The translations under genes were made by a program, and so were the position numbers. Below, piece by piece: positions 29,671 to 38,839 of a DNA stretch of 50,380 nt. Location: NCBI GenBank assembly GCA_015060865.1, contig SUXS01000022.1:1-50380 (forward strand), given 5' to 3'. The notes below the pieces were generated by a model that was given only the letters and a program-made list of their open reading frames with translations, was not told the origin of the DNA and made no database searches. Positions within the stretch are counted from its first letter, which is position 1. The number at the start of each line of letters is the position of its first letter. This DNA is from Bacteroidales bacterium (lineage in GTDB: Bacteria; Bacteroidota; Bacteroidia; Bacteroidales; Bacteroidaceae).

Positions 29671-29810
29671 AAAGATACGAATAAACGAGCGAATAAAAAG
29701 CACTACGCGAAGAAAAGCTCGCTTTTATTTCTCGCAGTGCTATTTTTATTTCCAGCGAGTGCAAGTATCTTCATGGCGAAGCCATAAAGATACGAATAAA
29801 CGAGCGAGAA
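29671..29810. repeat. Duplicated AAGATACGAATAAACGAGCG segment with hairpins
   Basis: AAGATACGAATAAACGAGCG occurs at 29673-29692 and again at 29787-29806. Between them lie a CACTACGCGAA..CGCAGTG inverted pair and ATGGC-GAA-GCCAT. On the minus strand each copy reads CGCTCGTTTATTCGTATCTT, so the -7 box (TATCTTTG) of the TPR gene is part of the repeat. Confidence 0.7.
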
Positions 29811-29834
29811 ATATCAAACCCGCTTGAGTATTTA

Positions 29835-30329
29835 TCACAGCGAGTGCAGTTCTTCCTTGATACCGCCGAAGAAGATGCCAGTGGCATCGTAGATGGGATA
29901 GTAGAGCACTGAGGCCTCTTTCTTCTCGGCGGAGATAAGGCTGTCGTGCTGGTCGAAGAATTCGATACCTGTGATGACAACACCCACGAGTAGAGCACTC
30001 TTGAGCACGCCTACCAAGCCGCCCAGGAGGCGGTTGACCCATCCGAGGCAGATAATGCTGAGCAACTTAGACACCAGCCAACCGGCCAGATTGAAGAGCA
30101 GGGGCACGACAATCAGGATGAGTATGAATGCCGTAACGTAAGCCACCTCGACAGAAAGGTCAAGTGTGCTGACCAGCCACTCTCCTACAGGGAGGTAGAA
30201 GGCACGACCGAGGAGTAAACCTCCTATAAAACCAGCCAATCCGGCTATCTGCTTCACTGCTCCGTCGCGCAAGCCACCGATAAGGCCGATGGCAAGAAGC
30301 ACGGCGATGATGATGTCAATTGTTTGCAC
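29835..30329 (-). CDS. cvpA: CvpA family membrane protein
   Basis: About 164 residues from GTG at 30329 (MQTIDIIIAVLLAIGLIGGL); a TTG at 30353 would add eight residues, but family members begin at this point. Four hydrophobic helices (IDIIIAVLLAIGLIGG, IAGLAGFIGGLLLGRAF, VAYVTAFILILIVVPLLFNL, LLGGLVGVLKSALLVGVVI) fit the CvpA/colicin V production family, a poorly understood inner-membrane group. It follows infB by about 110 bp on the same strand, separated by a repeat element; co-transcription is likely. Confidence 0.85.
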   Translation of the reverse strand: MQTIDIIIAVLLAIGLIGGLRDGAVKQIAGLAGFIGGLLLGRAFYLPVGEWLVSTLDLSVEVAYVTAFILILIVVPLLFNLAGWLVSKLLSIICLGWVNRLLGGLVGVLKSALLVGVVITGIEFFDQHDSLISAEKKEASVLYYPIYDATGIFFGGIKEELHSL

Positions 30330-30349
30330 GTTAACACGTATTAAACTAA

Positions 30350-30424
30350 ACAAACCACAGATTACTCAGATTACACGGATTAAGTGCTACGACAGAATCT
30401 GAGAAATCTGTGAAATCTGTGGTT
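30350..30424. repeat. Intergenic inverted-repeat element, copy C
   Basis: AACCACAGATTACTCAGATT (from 30354) pairs with the right arm ending GAAATCTGTGGTT (to 30424). It belongs to the same family as copies A and B near the smalltalk gene, here between infB and cvpA. Confidence 0.75.
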
Positions 30425-30440
30425 ATATAAAGATTGCGAA

Positions 30441-33269
30441 TTACAAAGTTTGTTTTACCTCAACGGTCTTGAAGGTCTCGATGATGTCGCCCTGCTTGAT
30501 ATCGTTGCAACCGACAAGCGAGATACCACACTCAAAGTTGGTACCTACCTCCTTTACATCGTCCTTGAAACGCTTCAGGGCATTGATATCACCGGTGAAG
30601 ATAACGATACCGTCGCGGATGAGGCGTGCACGGTCGGAGCGGGTAACCTTACCCTCACGCACCATAGCACCGGCCACATAACCCACCTTGGAGATGTGGA
30701 ACACCTCGCGCACCTCGATGGTAGAGGTAACCTCCTCCTTGATGGTAGGAGCAAGCATACCTTCCATAGCGGCCTTCACCTCCTCAAGGGCATCGTAGAT
30801 GATGCTGTAGAGGCGGATGTCGACACCAGCCGTCTCGGCATACTTGCGGGCTGCCTGTGAAGGACGCACCTGGAAGCCGATGATGATGGCTTGTGACGCC
30901 GAGGCGAGGGTAACGTCGGACTCGGATATCTGACCCACAGCCTTGTGGATGACGTTGACCTGAATCTGCTCGGTAGAGAGCTTGATGAGCGAGTCGCTGA
31001 GGGCCTCGATAGAGCCGTCCACGTCGCCCTTGACAATGATGTTGAGCTCCTGGAAGCTGCCGAGTGCGATACGGCGGCCCACCTCGTCGAGGGTAAGCAT
31101 CTTCTGGGTGCGCAGACCCTGCTCGCGCTGCAGCTGCTCGCGCTTGTTGGCAATCTCGCGGGCCTCCTGCTCGGTCTCGATCACGTGGAAGGCATCACCG
31201 GCCTGCGGTGCGCCATTAAGACCGAGGATGAGCACGGGCTCGGCAGGACCGGCCTGCTTGATGCGCTGGTTACGCTCGTTGAACATGGCTTTCACGCGAC
31301 CGAAGTGTGTACCGGCCAATACGATATCGCCCATCTTGAGCGTACCGTTCTGCACGAGTACGGTAGCCACGTAGCCACGGCCCTTGTCGAGGGTAGACTC
31401 GATGATGGAACCTGTAGCACGCTTGTCGGGGTTGGCCTTGAGGTCGAGCATCTCGGCTTCGAGCAGCACCTTCTCGAGAAGGTCTTCTACACCGATACCG
31501 GCCTTGGCCGAGATGTCTTGCGACTGGTACTTACCGCCCCAATCCTCTACGAGGAGGTTCATGTTGGCCAGCTGTCCCTTGATCTTCTCGGGGTCGGCAT
31601 GGGGCTTATCAATCTTGTTGATGGCGAACACCATAGGCACGCCTGCTGCCTGAGCGTGGTGGATAGCCTCCTTGGTCTGGGGCATCACGTCGTCGTCGGC
31701 AGCCACGATGATGATGGCGATGTCGGTCACCTGGGCACCACGGGCACGCATGGCTGTAAAGGCCTCGTGACCGGGAGTATCGAGGAAGGTGATGCGACGG
31801 CCATCCTCGAGCTTCACGTTGTAGGCACCGATGTGCTGGGTGATACCACCTGCCTCACCGGCAATGACGTTTGACTTGCGGATATAGTCGAGCAATGAGG
31901 TCTTACCGTGGTCAACGTGACCCATCACCGTTACGATAGGTGCACGGGGCTGGAGATCCTCCTCACGGTCCTCCTCCTCAGAGATGGCCTGAGCTACCTC
32001 GGCGCTGACAAACTCGGTAGTGAAGCCGAACTCCTCAGCTACGATATTGATAGTCTCGGCATCGAGGCGCTGGTTGATAGACACCATCATGCCAATACTC
32101 ATACAGGTACCGATAACCTGAGCTACGCCCACATTCATCATGCTGGCAAGCTCGTTGGCGGTAACGAACTCGGTGAGCTTGAGCACCTTGCTGTCTGCGC
32201 TCTCCTGAGCCATCTGCTGCTGCAGACGATCGGCAGCCTGATTACGCTTTTCCTTACGGTACTTAGCACCAGTAGACTTGGGCTTATTGGTCAGACGAGC
32301 CAGGGTATCCTTCACTTGCTTCTGGATTTCCTCCTCGCTCATCTCGCTCTTTTCAAGGATACGCCTGGCGCGTTCCTTATCGCGATCAAACTTTGCACGA
32401 TGAGGGTCATTGGCCTTACCATTATTCTTACCTCCCTGACTATTGTTGCGATTGTCATTGGCAACAGCCTGACCAGCCTTGTTGATATCAACACGCTCAT
32501 TCTGTATACGGGCACGTTTTTTCTTCTTTCCGTCACCAGCTGCAGCCCCCTGACCCTCTTTCTTGGCCGCTACTTGCTGCTTGCGCTGTGCTGCCTGCTC
32601 TTCGCGTTCCTTGCGCTTCTCTTCCTTCGACTTTTTCTTAGGACGAGTTGACTGATTGATCGCGGATAAATCCACCTTACCAACCACATTGATTTTCGAT
32701 ACAATCTCTGGACGCTTCACAGCAAAAATCTCTTCATCTTTTTCTTCTGTGACTTCAGGCTTCACATCCTCTGCAGGAGATACTAGTTCAGGAACTTCTT
32801 CTTCAGAAGGCACCTCTATTACAGGCTCTTCAACTACAGGAGAACTATCCTGCACTACAGGTGCTTCCACAATTACAGGCTCTTCCACGACCTTAGCAGG
32901 CTTAGTACTTATAGACTTTTCAACAGGGGTTTCCTTCTTGGGAGCATCAAGGTTTATCTTGCCTACCACTTTAAAAGCTACGTTCGCCTTGGTCTCTTCT
33001 TCAGGAGCTGGCTCCACTGTCTTAGGAGGAGCCACTGATACTGTGGGTTTCGTTTCTTTTTTATTATCTAAGCGTTTACGTTGGTCTTGCTCTGCCTTTA
33101 GGCGCAAGTCCTTATCAGAACTAAACTGCATGATTAATAACTCATACTGCTCGTCAGTAATCTTGGCGTTCAGCGAGTTATCGACCGTATGCCCTTTTTT
33201 CTGCAAGAAATCAACAACGGTTTGCAATCCTACGTTGAGTTCCTTAGTTACTTTACTTAATCTTGGCAT
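30441..33269 (-). CDS. infB: Translation initiation factor IF-2
   Basis: 942 residues. The N-terminal IF2N domain ([20 protein letters not shown]) is followed by a long Pro/Glu/Lys/Gln-rich linker (about 70-360), a second IF2N-like domain ([20 protein letters not shown]), and the G domain from about 440 with G1 GHVDHGKT, G3 DTPGHEAF and G4 NKID. Domains II-IV follow, ending with the fMet-tRNA-binding C2 domain. It promotes binding of initiator tRNA to the 30S subunit and subunit joining. Length fits Bacteroidetes IF-2. It follows nusA in the conserved rimP-nusA-infB order. No defect. Confidence 0.97.
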   Translation of the reverse strand: MPRLSKVTKELNVGLQTVVDFLQKKGHTVDNSLNAKITDEQYELLIMQFSSDKDLRLKAEQDQRKRLDNKKETKPTVSVAPPKTVEPAPEEETKANVAFKVVGKINLDAPKKETPVEKSISTKPAKVVEEPVIVEAPVVQDSSPVVEEPVIEVPSEEEVPELVSPAEDVKPEVTEEKDEEIFAVKRPEIVSKINVVGKVDLSAINQSTRPKKKSKEEKRKEREEQAAQRKQQVAAKKEGQGAAAGDGKKKKRARIQNERVDINKAGQAVANDNRNNSQGGKNNGKANDPHRAKFDRDKERARRILEKSEMSEEEIQKQVKDTLARLTNKPKSTGAKYRKEKRNQAADRLQQQMAQESADSKVLKLTEFVTANELASMMNVGVAQVIGTCMSIGMMVSINQRLDAETINIVAEEFGFTTEFVSAEVAQAISEEEDREEDLQPRAPIVTVMGHVDHGKTSLLDYIRKSNVIAGEAGGITQHIGAYNVKLEDGRRITFLDTPGHEAFTAMRARGAQVTDIAIIIVAADDDVMPQTKEAIHHAQAAGVPMVFAINKIDKPHADPEKIKGQLANMNLLVEDWGGKYQSQDISAKAGIGVEDLLEKVLLEAEMLDLKANPDKRATGSIIESTLDKGRGYVATVLVQNGTLKMGDIVLAGTHFGRVKAMFNERNQRIKQAGPAEPVLILGLNGAPQAGDAFHVIETEQEAREIANKREQLQREQGLRTQKMLTLDEVGRRIALGSFQELNIIVKGDVDGSIEALSDSLIKLSTEQIQVNVIHKAVGQISESDVTLASASQAIIIGFQVRPSQAARKYAETAGVDIRLYSIIYDALEEVKAAMEGMLAPTIKEEVTSTIEVREVFHISKVGYVAGAMVREGKVTRSDRARLIRDGIVIFTGDINALKRFKDDVKEVGTNFECGISLVGCNDIKQGDIIETFKTVEVKQTL

Positions 33270-33377
33270 TCCAATTCTTTTTTAGTGGAGACTGAGGGTT
33301 GAAAGTTGAAATAACTATTCGAATGAACACACATAGCGAAGCATCCTAAGTTCTCAACCCGCAACTCTAACTATTAC

Positions 33378-34643
33378 TTAATCTTCATTCTCAAACTCTG
33401 CACGCAAGATAGCATAGATTTCGTCTACCATGTCTTCCTCGAGATCTGCTTTTTCAACAAGAACCTCACGCGGAGTATTCAGTACTCCCTTAGCTGTATC
33501 AACACCTAGGGCACGGATTGCATCTATAACCCATTGGTCAATTTCGTCTGCAAACTCCTCAAGATAGATATCTTCCTCTTCATTCTCGTCATCGATCTCA
33601 CGGAATACATCAATGGTATACTCGGTAAGCATACTTGCAAGCTTAATATTCATACCGCCCTTACCAATTGCCAACGACACCTGATCAGGCTTAAGATAAA
33701 CCTCCGCTTTGCGTTCCTCTTCATTGAGGATGATTGAAGACACTACAGCAGGGCTTAAAGCACGCTTGATAAACAGTTCTATATTCGATGTATAGTTGAT
33801 CACGTCGATATTCTCATTGCGCAGCTCACGCACAATGCCATGGATGCGCGATCCCTTTACACCTACACAAGCACCTACGGGATCGATACGATCATCGTAT
33901 GATTCTACAGCAATCTTGGCACGCTCACCTGGAATTCGAGCAATACGCTTGAGGGTGATAAGACCATCGTTGATCTCGGGTACTTCCTGCTCAAACAGAC
34001 GTTGCAAGAATATTGGCGATGTACGGCTCAATATTATCTTAGGATTATTATTAACATTGTCTACACGAAGTACTACGGCACGTACCGTCTCTCCTTTGCG
34101 ATAAAAGTCGCTAGGAATCTGCTCTGTTTTAGGAAGCAACAATTCGTTGCCATCATCATCGAGCAACAATATCTCTTTCTTCCAAATTTGGTACACCTCT
34201 GCAGCAATAACGGTGCCCACCATATCCTTATACTTATGATAAAGGCTATCCTTCTCCAGTTCAAGGATTTTTGAAGCTAGAGTTTGGCGCAAAGTAAGGA
34301 TCGCACGACGGCCAAACGACATGAAAGATACTTCATCGGTTACCTCTTCACCCACCTCATAATCATCATCTATCTTCAAAGCCTCACTCAAAGCTATCTC
34401 TGCATTAGGATCAGTAAGTTCATCATCTTCTACCACTACGCGATTACGACGTATCTCAAAGTCACCCTTATCCGGATTCACAATCACATCGTAATTCTTG
34501 TCTGAACCGAAAGTCTTCGCAATAACACTGCGGAAGCTTTCCTCCAACACGTTGATCATCGTCGTACGGTCGATGCTCTTCAACTCCTTAAACTCTTGGA
34601 ATGTATCAACAAGGTTGACTACATCTTCTTTCTTCTTTGCCAT
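33378..34643 (-). CDS. nusA: Transcription termination/antitermination factor NusA
   Basis: 421 residues. N-terminal polymerase-binding domain (1-130), S1 domain (about 135-200, GTVIAAEVYQIWKKEILLLD), and KH1/KH2 (VGVKGSRIHGIVRELRNENI; SLAIGKGGMNIKLASMLTEY with GxxG loops). It has no E. coli-type acidic repeats at the C-terminus, normal for this phylum. Acts on elongating RNA polymerase to control pausing, termination and antitermination. Between rimP and infB. The gene may also act on the hairpin in its own operon leader. Confidence 0.97.
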   Translation of the reverse strand: MAKKKEDVVNLVDTFQEFKELKSIDRTTMINVLEESFRSVIAKTFGSDKNYDVIVNPDKGDFEIRRNRVVVEDDELTDPNAEIALSEALKIDDDYEVGEEVTDEVSFMSFGRRAILTLRQTLASKILELEKDSLYHKYKDMVGTVIAAEVYQIWKKEILLLDDDGNELLLPKTEQIPSDFYRKGETVRAVVLRVDNVNNNPKIILSRTSPIFLQRLFEQEVPEINDGLITLKRIARIPGERAKIAVESYDDRIDPVGACVGVKGSRIHGIVRELRNENIDVINYTSNIELFIKRALSPAVVSSIILNEEERKAEVYLKPDQVSLAIGKGGMNIKLASMLTEYTIDVFREIDDENEEEDIYLEEFADEIDQWVIDAIRALGVDTAKGVLNTPREVLVEKADLEEDMVDEIYAILRAEFENED

Positions 34644-34649
34644 AGTTGT

Positions 34650-35114
34650 TTAAAAGTTTATCAGATATTTTGTATATTTAGTTTCTTCATATCGCCAAGT
34701 ACATTCCTTGGTTGTCATTATCGGGCGCTTAGCCCCTTCAGGCCTCTCCTTTACCTGCATTTCGATACAGAAATCAGCCTCTTCGGCACGAGTAAGTACA
34801 CCACGATACTTCTTGCCATCCTTGGCGAGCACCTCAACCTCCTTGCCGATGTGGTTTACATATTGCTGCAGCACCTTGAAAGGCTGCCCAATGCCAGCCG
34901 ATCCCACTTCAAGCTCATAGTCCTCTTCATCACGATTGAGGTTACCTTCAATATGTCTGCTCAGCTGTACGCAATCTTCAATCCATACCCCTTCGGCATG
35001 GTCTATCTCCACCGAAATACAATTGTCGGCACTCACGTTGACATCGACCAAGAAATATTCTTTGTCGGCCAACCATTCATTTACAATCTCAATAACTTTT
35101 TGCTTTGCAATCAT
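34650..35114 (-). CDS. rimP: Ribosome maturation factor RimP
   Basis: 154 residues with the two-domain RimP pattern: IEIVNEWLADKEYFLVDVNV, then DCVQLSRHIEGNLNRDEEDY with YELEVGSAGIGQPF (the usual E(V)SSPG motif is EVGSAGI here), and a C-terminal SH3-like part (YRGVLTRAEEADFCIEMQ). RimP assists 30S maturation. First gene of the operon, 6 nt before nusA. Its leader holds a promoter and an intrinsic-terminator-like hairpin. Confidence 0.93.
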   Translation of the reverse strand: MIAKQKVIEIVNEWLADKEYFLVDVNVSADNCISVEIDHAEGVWIEDCVQLSRHIEGNLNRDEEDYELEVGSAGIGQPFKVLQQYVNHIGKEVEVLAKDGKKYRGVLTRAEEADFCIEMQVKERPEGAKRPIMTTKECTWRYEETKYTKYLINF

Positions 35115-35150
35115 GCGTGTAATACAGTAAATAATAATGTATGCATAAAT

Positions 35151-35174
35151 AAAAAAGACCCCCGAAGGAGCCCC
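35151..35174 (-). terminator. Terminator-like hairpin in the rimP leader
   Basis: On the minus strand GGCTCC-TTCG-GGGGTC (with G-U pairs) is followed by six T. It lies about 35 nt upstream of rimP and downstream of the promoter at 35197-35228, so it can only affect the rimP-nusA-infB transcript. Confidence 0.5.
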
Positions 35175-35196
35175 TCACATATCATCTAATTCGATG

Positions 35197-35228
35197 CAAA
35201 ATTACAATTTTCTATAATTACAGCCAAA
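35197..35228 (-). promoter_or_regulatory. Promoter of rimP-nusA-infB
   Basis: On the minus strand TTTG (35225-35228), a 20-nt spacer and TAATTTTG (35197-35204) match the Bacteroidetes consensus exactly. Confidence 0.85.
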
Positions 35229-35273
35229 TATTATCACGTTTTTTTCTATCTTCGCACCAGAAATTTGAATAAT

Positions 35274-35678
35274 ATGAGACGTAAAGCCCAACAGACCAAC
35301 CGTAATTTCATGTATGGAACCGCAGTATTGGCAATAGCTGTAATCTTGATTGTGGTGATTTTTACAGGACTGGCCTTCGACATGAAGGAGGAGCAATCAG
35401 CACTATCGGCCACCAAAGACACATACACTCTGAGTTTTGACGAAGGATTCACGGCAGACAGCTATCGAGTATACATCAATGACAGTCTCCTCTATGAGGG
35501 AACTTTATCATCCGGCAAGGATCTAATGCTAAACCGTTTCGCCGATGACAATGCGCTCATCATCGTCGACAATAGCAACGATTTGATGCAAATAGTAACT
35601 ATCCCTGGAAAGTCTGGTACATTCAGCATCAAGCACACCGTTGATGGCATTACAATAAAGAAAAAGAAGAATATTTAA
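35274..35678 (+). CDS. Small single-span membrane protein of unknown function
   Basis: 134 residues from ATG at 35274 (a TTG at 35265 is less likely). A basic N-terminus (MRRKAQQTNRNFMYGTAVLA) leads into one transmembrane helix (about 13-35), and a mainly beta extracytoplasmic part follows (YTLSFDEGFTADSYRVYIND, GTFSIKHTVDG) with a KKKKN end. Divergent from rimP; a TATCTTCG box at 35247-35254 is a possible -7. I do not recognise the family. Confidence 0.7.
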   Translation: MRRKAQQTNRNFMYGTAVLAIAVILIVVIFTGLAFDMKEEQSALSATKDTYTLSFDEGFTADSYRVYINDSLLYEGTLSSGKDLMLNRFADDNALIIVDNSNDLMQIVTIPGKSGTFSIKHTVDGITIKKKKNI

Positions 35679-35730
35679 TAAGAAAAGGGTACATACAGTA
35701 ACAACAATCACACATTTGATTTTTTTTCAT

Positions 35731-35738
35731 TAACTTTG
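35731..35738 (+). promoter_or_regulatory. -7 box of the TPR protein gene
   Basis: TAACTTTG matches TAnnTTTG, 42 nt before ATG at 35780. No TTG lies at the consensus distance. Confidence 0.5.
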
Positions 35739-35779
35739 TCATCTGTATCTAACCATAACAGTTTTTAGATTGTAACACA

Positions 35780-38700
35780 ATGAAGAAACTTTTCGCAACA
35801 ATAGCCTTTTGTAGTATTGCATTAGGCTTAACAGCACAGGAGCTAGGCACTAAAGGAGGGCAATACCTACGTAAAGATGTCCCAGAAGAGACATTCCGAA
35901 AAGCGACCATGCTATTCGATGCCGGCAGCTACCACGAAGCTGAAGCATTATTACAGTCACTCATTGACAACAAGGAGTATAAGAGAGAAGCTGCATACTT
36001 GCTATCCCTTATCGCTTTCGAGCGCAACGCTTCTTCCAGTGTCGAGACATTGGAGGAATACCTTGCCACCTATCCCGACAGTCCTAATCGGAATCATATA
36101 AAATCGTTAATACTACAAGGGTTATATGCCCAAGAACAATATGAGATAGTTACAGGCTACATGCATGAGATCAACCCTGACTTGTTGGGTACGGAAGACC
36201 GCGATAACACCATCCTCGCATATGCCATGTCTCTACTTATGACTGGACGTAGCGAAGAGGCAGCCATGCAGCTTGGCATATTGATTGCCATCAGCAACAG
36301 ATACGATACAGAAGCGAACTATTACATTGCCTATACAGATTACCTGTCTAAGCGCTACGAAGAGGCATACGATGGATTCAATAGGACCATAGCCAATATT
36401 AAAGGGAAAGTATACCACAAGCCTTCACACTATTATCTTGCCGAGATTGCTCTGGAGACCAAGGATTATATACAAGCCGAGCAGCGTGCCATGGATTACA
36501 TAGAGGAATACAAAGAAGATAGATACACTACAGAAATGAAGCGTATTGCCGGTGATGCACTCTATGCGCAAGAGAAGTATTTGAATGCCGCCCTTATCCT
36601 CGAAGAATATTTAGCCGAGTCCGATGAGCCCCAAAGAGCCTCTCTATACCGTTTGGGAATGTCACATTTCCGCTCCAACGAGTGGTTAAGGGCTCCCGAA
36701 ATCTTTGCCATGACAACAGAAGAGGAGGACGAGATTTCCCAAAGTGCCCATCTGCATACCGGCCTTTGCTATTTAAGTACAAATGATAAGAATAGGGCGC
36801 GCATGAGTTTCGAACAGGCAGCAGCAATGACCGCCAACAACACATTGCGGGAACAGGCCATGTATAACTATGCTGTATGTGTACACGAGACATCGTATGA
36901 TGCATTCGGAGAATCTGTTAGCATATTCGAACGGTTTCTAAATGATTTCCCTGATTCCCCTTATGCAGACCGAATCAACAGCTATTTGGTAGAAACATGC
37001 ATGCATACCAAGAATTATGAAGCAGCTCTCCATTCGATAGCAAAGATAAAGCGCCCCAGCGCAACCATTCTTGAGGCCAAGCAGCAATTGCTCTACAAGG
37101 TGGGGACCGAAGCCTTTGCCAATGGCGACATTGACAGAGCCATAGCCAAGATGGGAGAATCGCTGGAACTGGGAAACTATAACCAGCAGACTAAGGCTGA
37201 TGCATTCTTTTGGCGCGGAGAAGCATATTATAGAAAAGGGAATATAACCTTGGCAGAGAGAGATTTCAGGCAATATATGAAATTGACAACCGACAAGGAA
37301 GGACGCACTTACGCCTTGGCCTTATATGGCATGGGGTACTGCTGTTTTTCCCGGAAGTCTTATATGGAATCATTCGGGTTTTTCAACCAACTTGCCACCA
37401 GCCCTCTCGTAGCTCATGTTGACAACACGACATTGGCTGATACCTACATACGCATCGGTGACTGCTACTATCAAGCGCGTCAATACCGCAATGCCGAGAA
37501 TGCCTACAATCAGGCATTGGATGCGGACCATACGATTGCAGACTATGCCGTATATCAAAAAGCCTTTGCCCAAGGATTATCGGGTAGATACTCTGATAAA
37601 GTTGGCACACTCAGTTATCTGATTGAAAACTTTCCGCATTCTGACTATGTAGACGACGCCATGTACGAGAAGGGGCGCGCCTACGTACAAATGAACAATA
37701 GCGCATCAGCCATAAGCACCTTCGAGACGTTGCTCCACCAGTTCCCTAAAAGCGGATACGCCCCTAAAGCCGGCAATGAGATAGGCCTCATACACTATCA
37801 GAACAACCAAGTAAATGAAGCCATCAAGGCATACAAGAAAGTCATAGCCGAATATCCTGGAAGCGAACAGGCTCATGTTGCCATGCGCGACCTGAAGAAT
37901 CTATATGTGGAGGAAAACATGGTAGACGAATATGTGATGTACGCATCACAGACCAAGGGTATGGTTGCCGTAGAGGTCAGTGAGCACGACTCCCTAGCCT
38001 ATAAGGCCGCCGAGATTGCCTATATAGGAGGAGACAACCAAAAAGCAGCAGAAGGCTTTGAGAAATATCTCACCCAATTTGCACAGGGGGCATACGCAGT
38101 GGATGCCCAATATTATTTAGGATGCATCTACCATAAACAGAACAAGTCCGATAGAGCCATGGACTTGTTGCACCAAGTAGCCATGCAAAAAAACAGCAAG
38201 TACTACAAGGAGGCCCTTCGCTTAGTTGCTGATCTCGCATACAACAAACCGGACTATATCATTGCTCGAGACAGCTATCAGGAGTTAGCCGGGATTACAG
38301 AGAATACCACATTGAAGCTCTATGCCCTGACACAATTGACGCGCACGGGACACATGCTATCTGATGACGAACTGGTAATCAGACAAGCCACGGCGGTATT
38401 GTCAAATCCCAAGCTGACCCCAGAAACCATGAACGAGATTCGCAGCTACAGAGCCAAGGCATACATGAACAATGCCCGAAACGACGAAGCGCGAAACGAC
38501 CTTCAGGTCCTTTCCAAAGATACACGAAACATGTACGGAGCCGAAGCCAAATACCTGCTTGCCAAACTTTATTACGACACACACCAATATGACAACGCGG
38601 AGAAAGAAGTGCTTGACTACATCAATATAAGTACCCCGCACAGCTACTGGCTGGCGCGTAGCTTTATATTGCTTTCCGATGTATATGTGGCAATGGGCAA

Positions 38701-38830
38701 GCCCATAGAGGCCAAGCAATACCTTCTTTCACTAAAACAGATGTATAAAGCCAACGACGACATCGCAGACTTGATAGAGAACAGACTTGAGAGATTGAAC
38801 ACCCCCAATGACACAACCCTACCACAATAA
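35780..38830 (+). CDS. Large secreted/periplasmic TPR-repeat protein
   Basis: 1016 residues with a signal peptide (MKKLFATIAFCSIALGLTAQ). Nearly the whole protein is tetratricopeptide repeats: AERDFRQYMKLTTDKEGRTY, AENAYNQALDADHTIADYAV, AISTFETLLHQFPKSGYAPK, AIKAYKKVIAEYPGSEQAHV. These segments resemble YbgF/BamD-like units that bind peptides in the envelope. The gene is followed after 9 nt by an outer-membrane barrel gene, a pairing common in Bacteroidales, so it probably serves as a periplasmic scaffold for that barrel or for the envelope. No enzyme motif. Confidence 0.85.
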   Translation: MKKLFATIAFCSIALGLTAQELGTKGGQYLRKDVPEETFRKATMLFDAGSYHEAEALLQSLIDNKEYKREAAYLLSLIAFERNASSSVETLEEYLATYPDSPNRNHIKSLILQGLYAQEQYEIVTGYMHEINPDLLGTEDRDNTILAYAMSLLMTGRSEEAAMQLGILIAISNRYDTEANYYIAYTDYLSKRYEEAYDGFNRTIANIKGKVYHKPSHYYLAEIALETKDYIQAEQRAMDYIEEYKEDRYTTEMKRIAGDALYAQEKYLNAALILEEYLAESDEPQRASLYRLGMSHFRSNEWLRAPEIFAMTTEEEDEISQSAHLHTGLCYLSTNDKNRARMSFEQAAAMTANNTLREQAMYNYAVCVHETSYDAFGESVSIFERFLNDFPDSPYADRINSYLVETCMHTKNYEAALHSIAKIKRPSATILEAKQQLLYKVGTEAFANGDIDRAIAKMGESLELGNYNQQTKADAFFWRGEAYYRKGNITLAERDFRQYMKLTTDKEGRTYALALYGMGYCCFSRKSYMESFGFFNQLATSPLVAHVDNTTLADTYIRIGDCYYQARQYRNAENAYNQALDADHTIADYAVYQKAFAQGLSGRYSDKVGTLSYLIENFPHSDYVDDAMYEKGRAYVQMNNSASAISTFETLLHQFPKSGYAPKAGNEIGLIHYQNNQVNEAIKAYKKVIAEYPGSEQAHVAMRDLKNLYVEENMVDEYVMYASQTKGMVAVEVSEHDSLAYKAAEIAYIGGDNQKAAEGFEKYLTQFAQGAYAVDAQYYLGCIYHKQNKSDRAMDLLHQVAMQKNSKYYKEALRLVADLAYNKPDYIIARDSYQELAGITENTTLKLYALTQLTRTGHMLSDDELVIRQATAVLSNPKLTPETMNEIRSYRAKAYMNNARNDEARNDLQVLSKDTRNMYGAEAKYLLAKLYYDTHQYDNAEKEVLDYINISTPHSYWLARSFILLSDVYVAMGKPIEAKQYLLSLKQMYKANDDIADLIENRLERLNTPNDTTLPQ

Positions 38831-38839
38831 CTTTATACG

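Noticed and set aside
30945..31874. 309-codon plus-strand open frame
   Set aside because: Complement of infB; Leu/Val/His/Gly-rich shadow without family resemblance.
32656..33285. 209-codon Ser/Thr-rich plus-strand open frame
   Set aside because: Mirror of the Pro/Glu/Lys linker of IF-2, not a gene.
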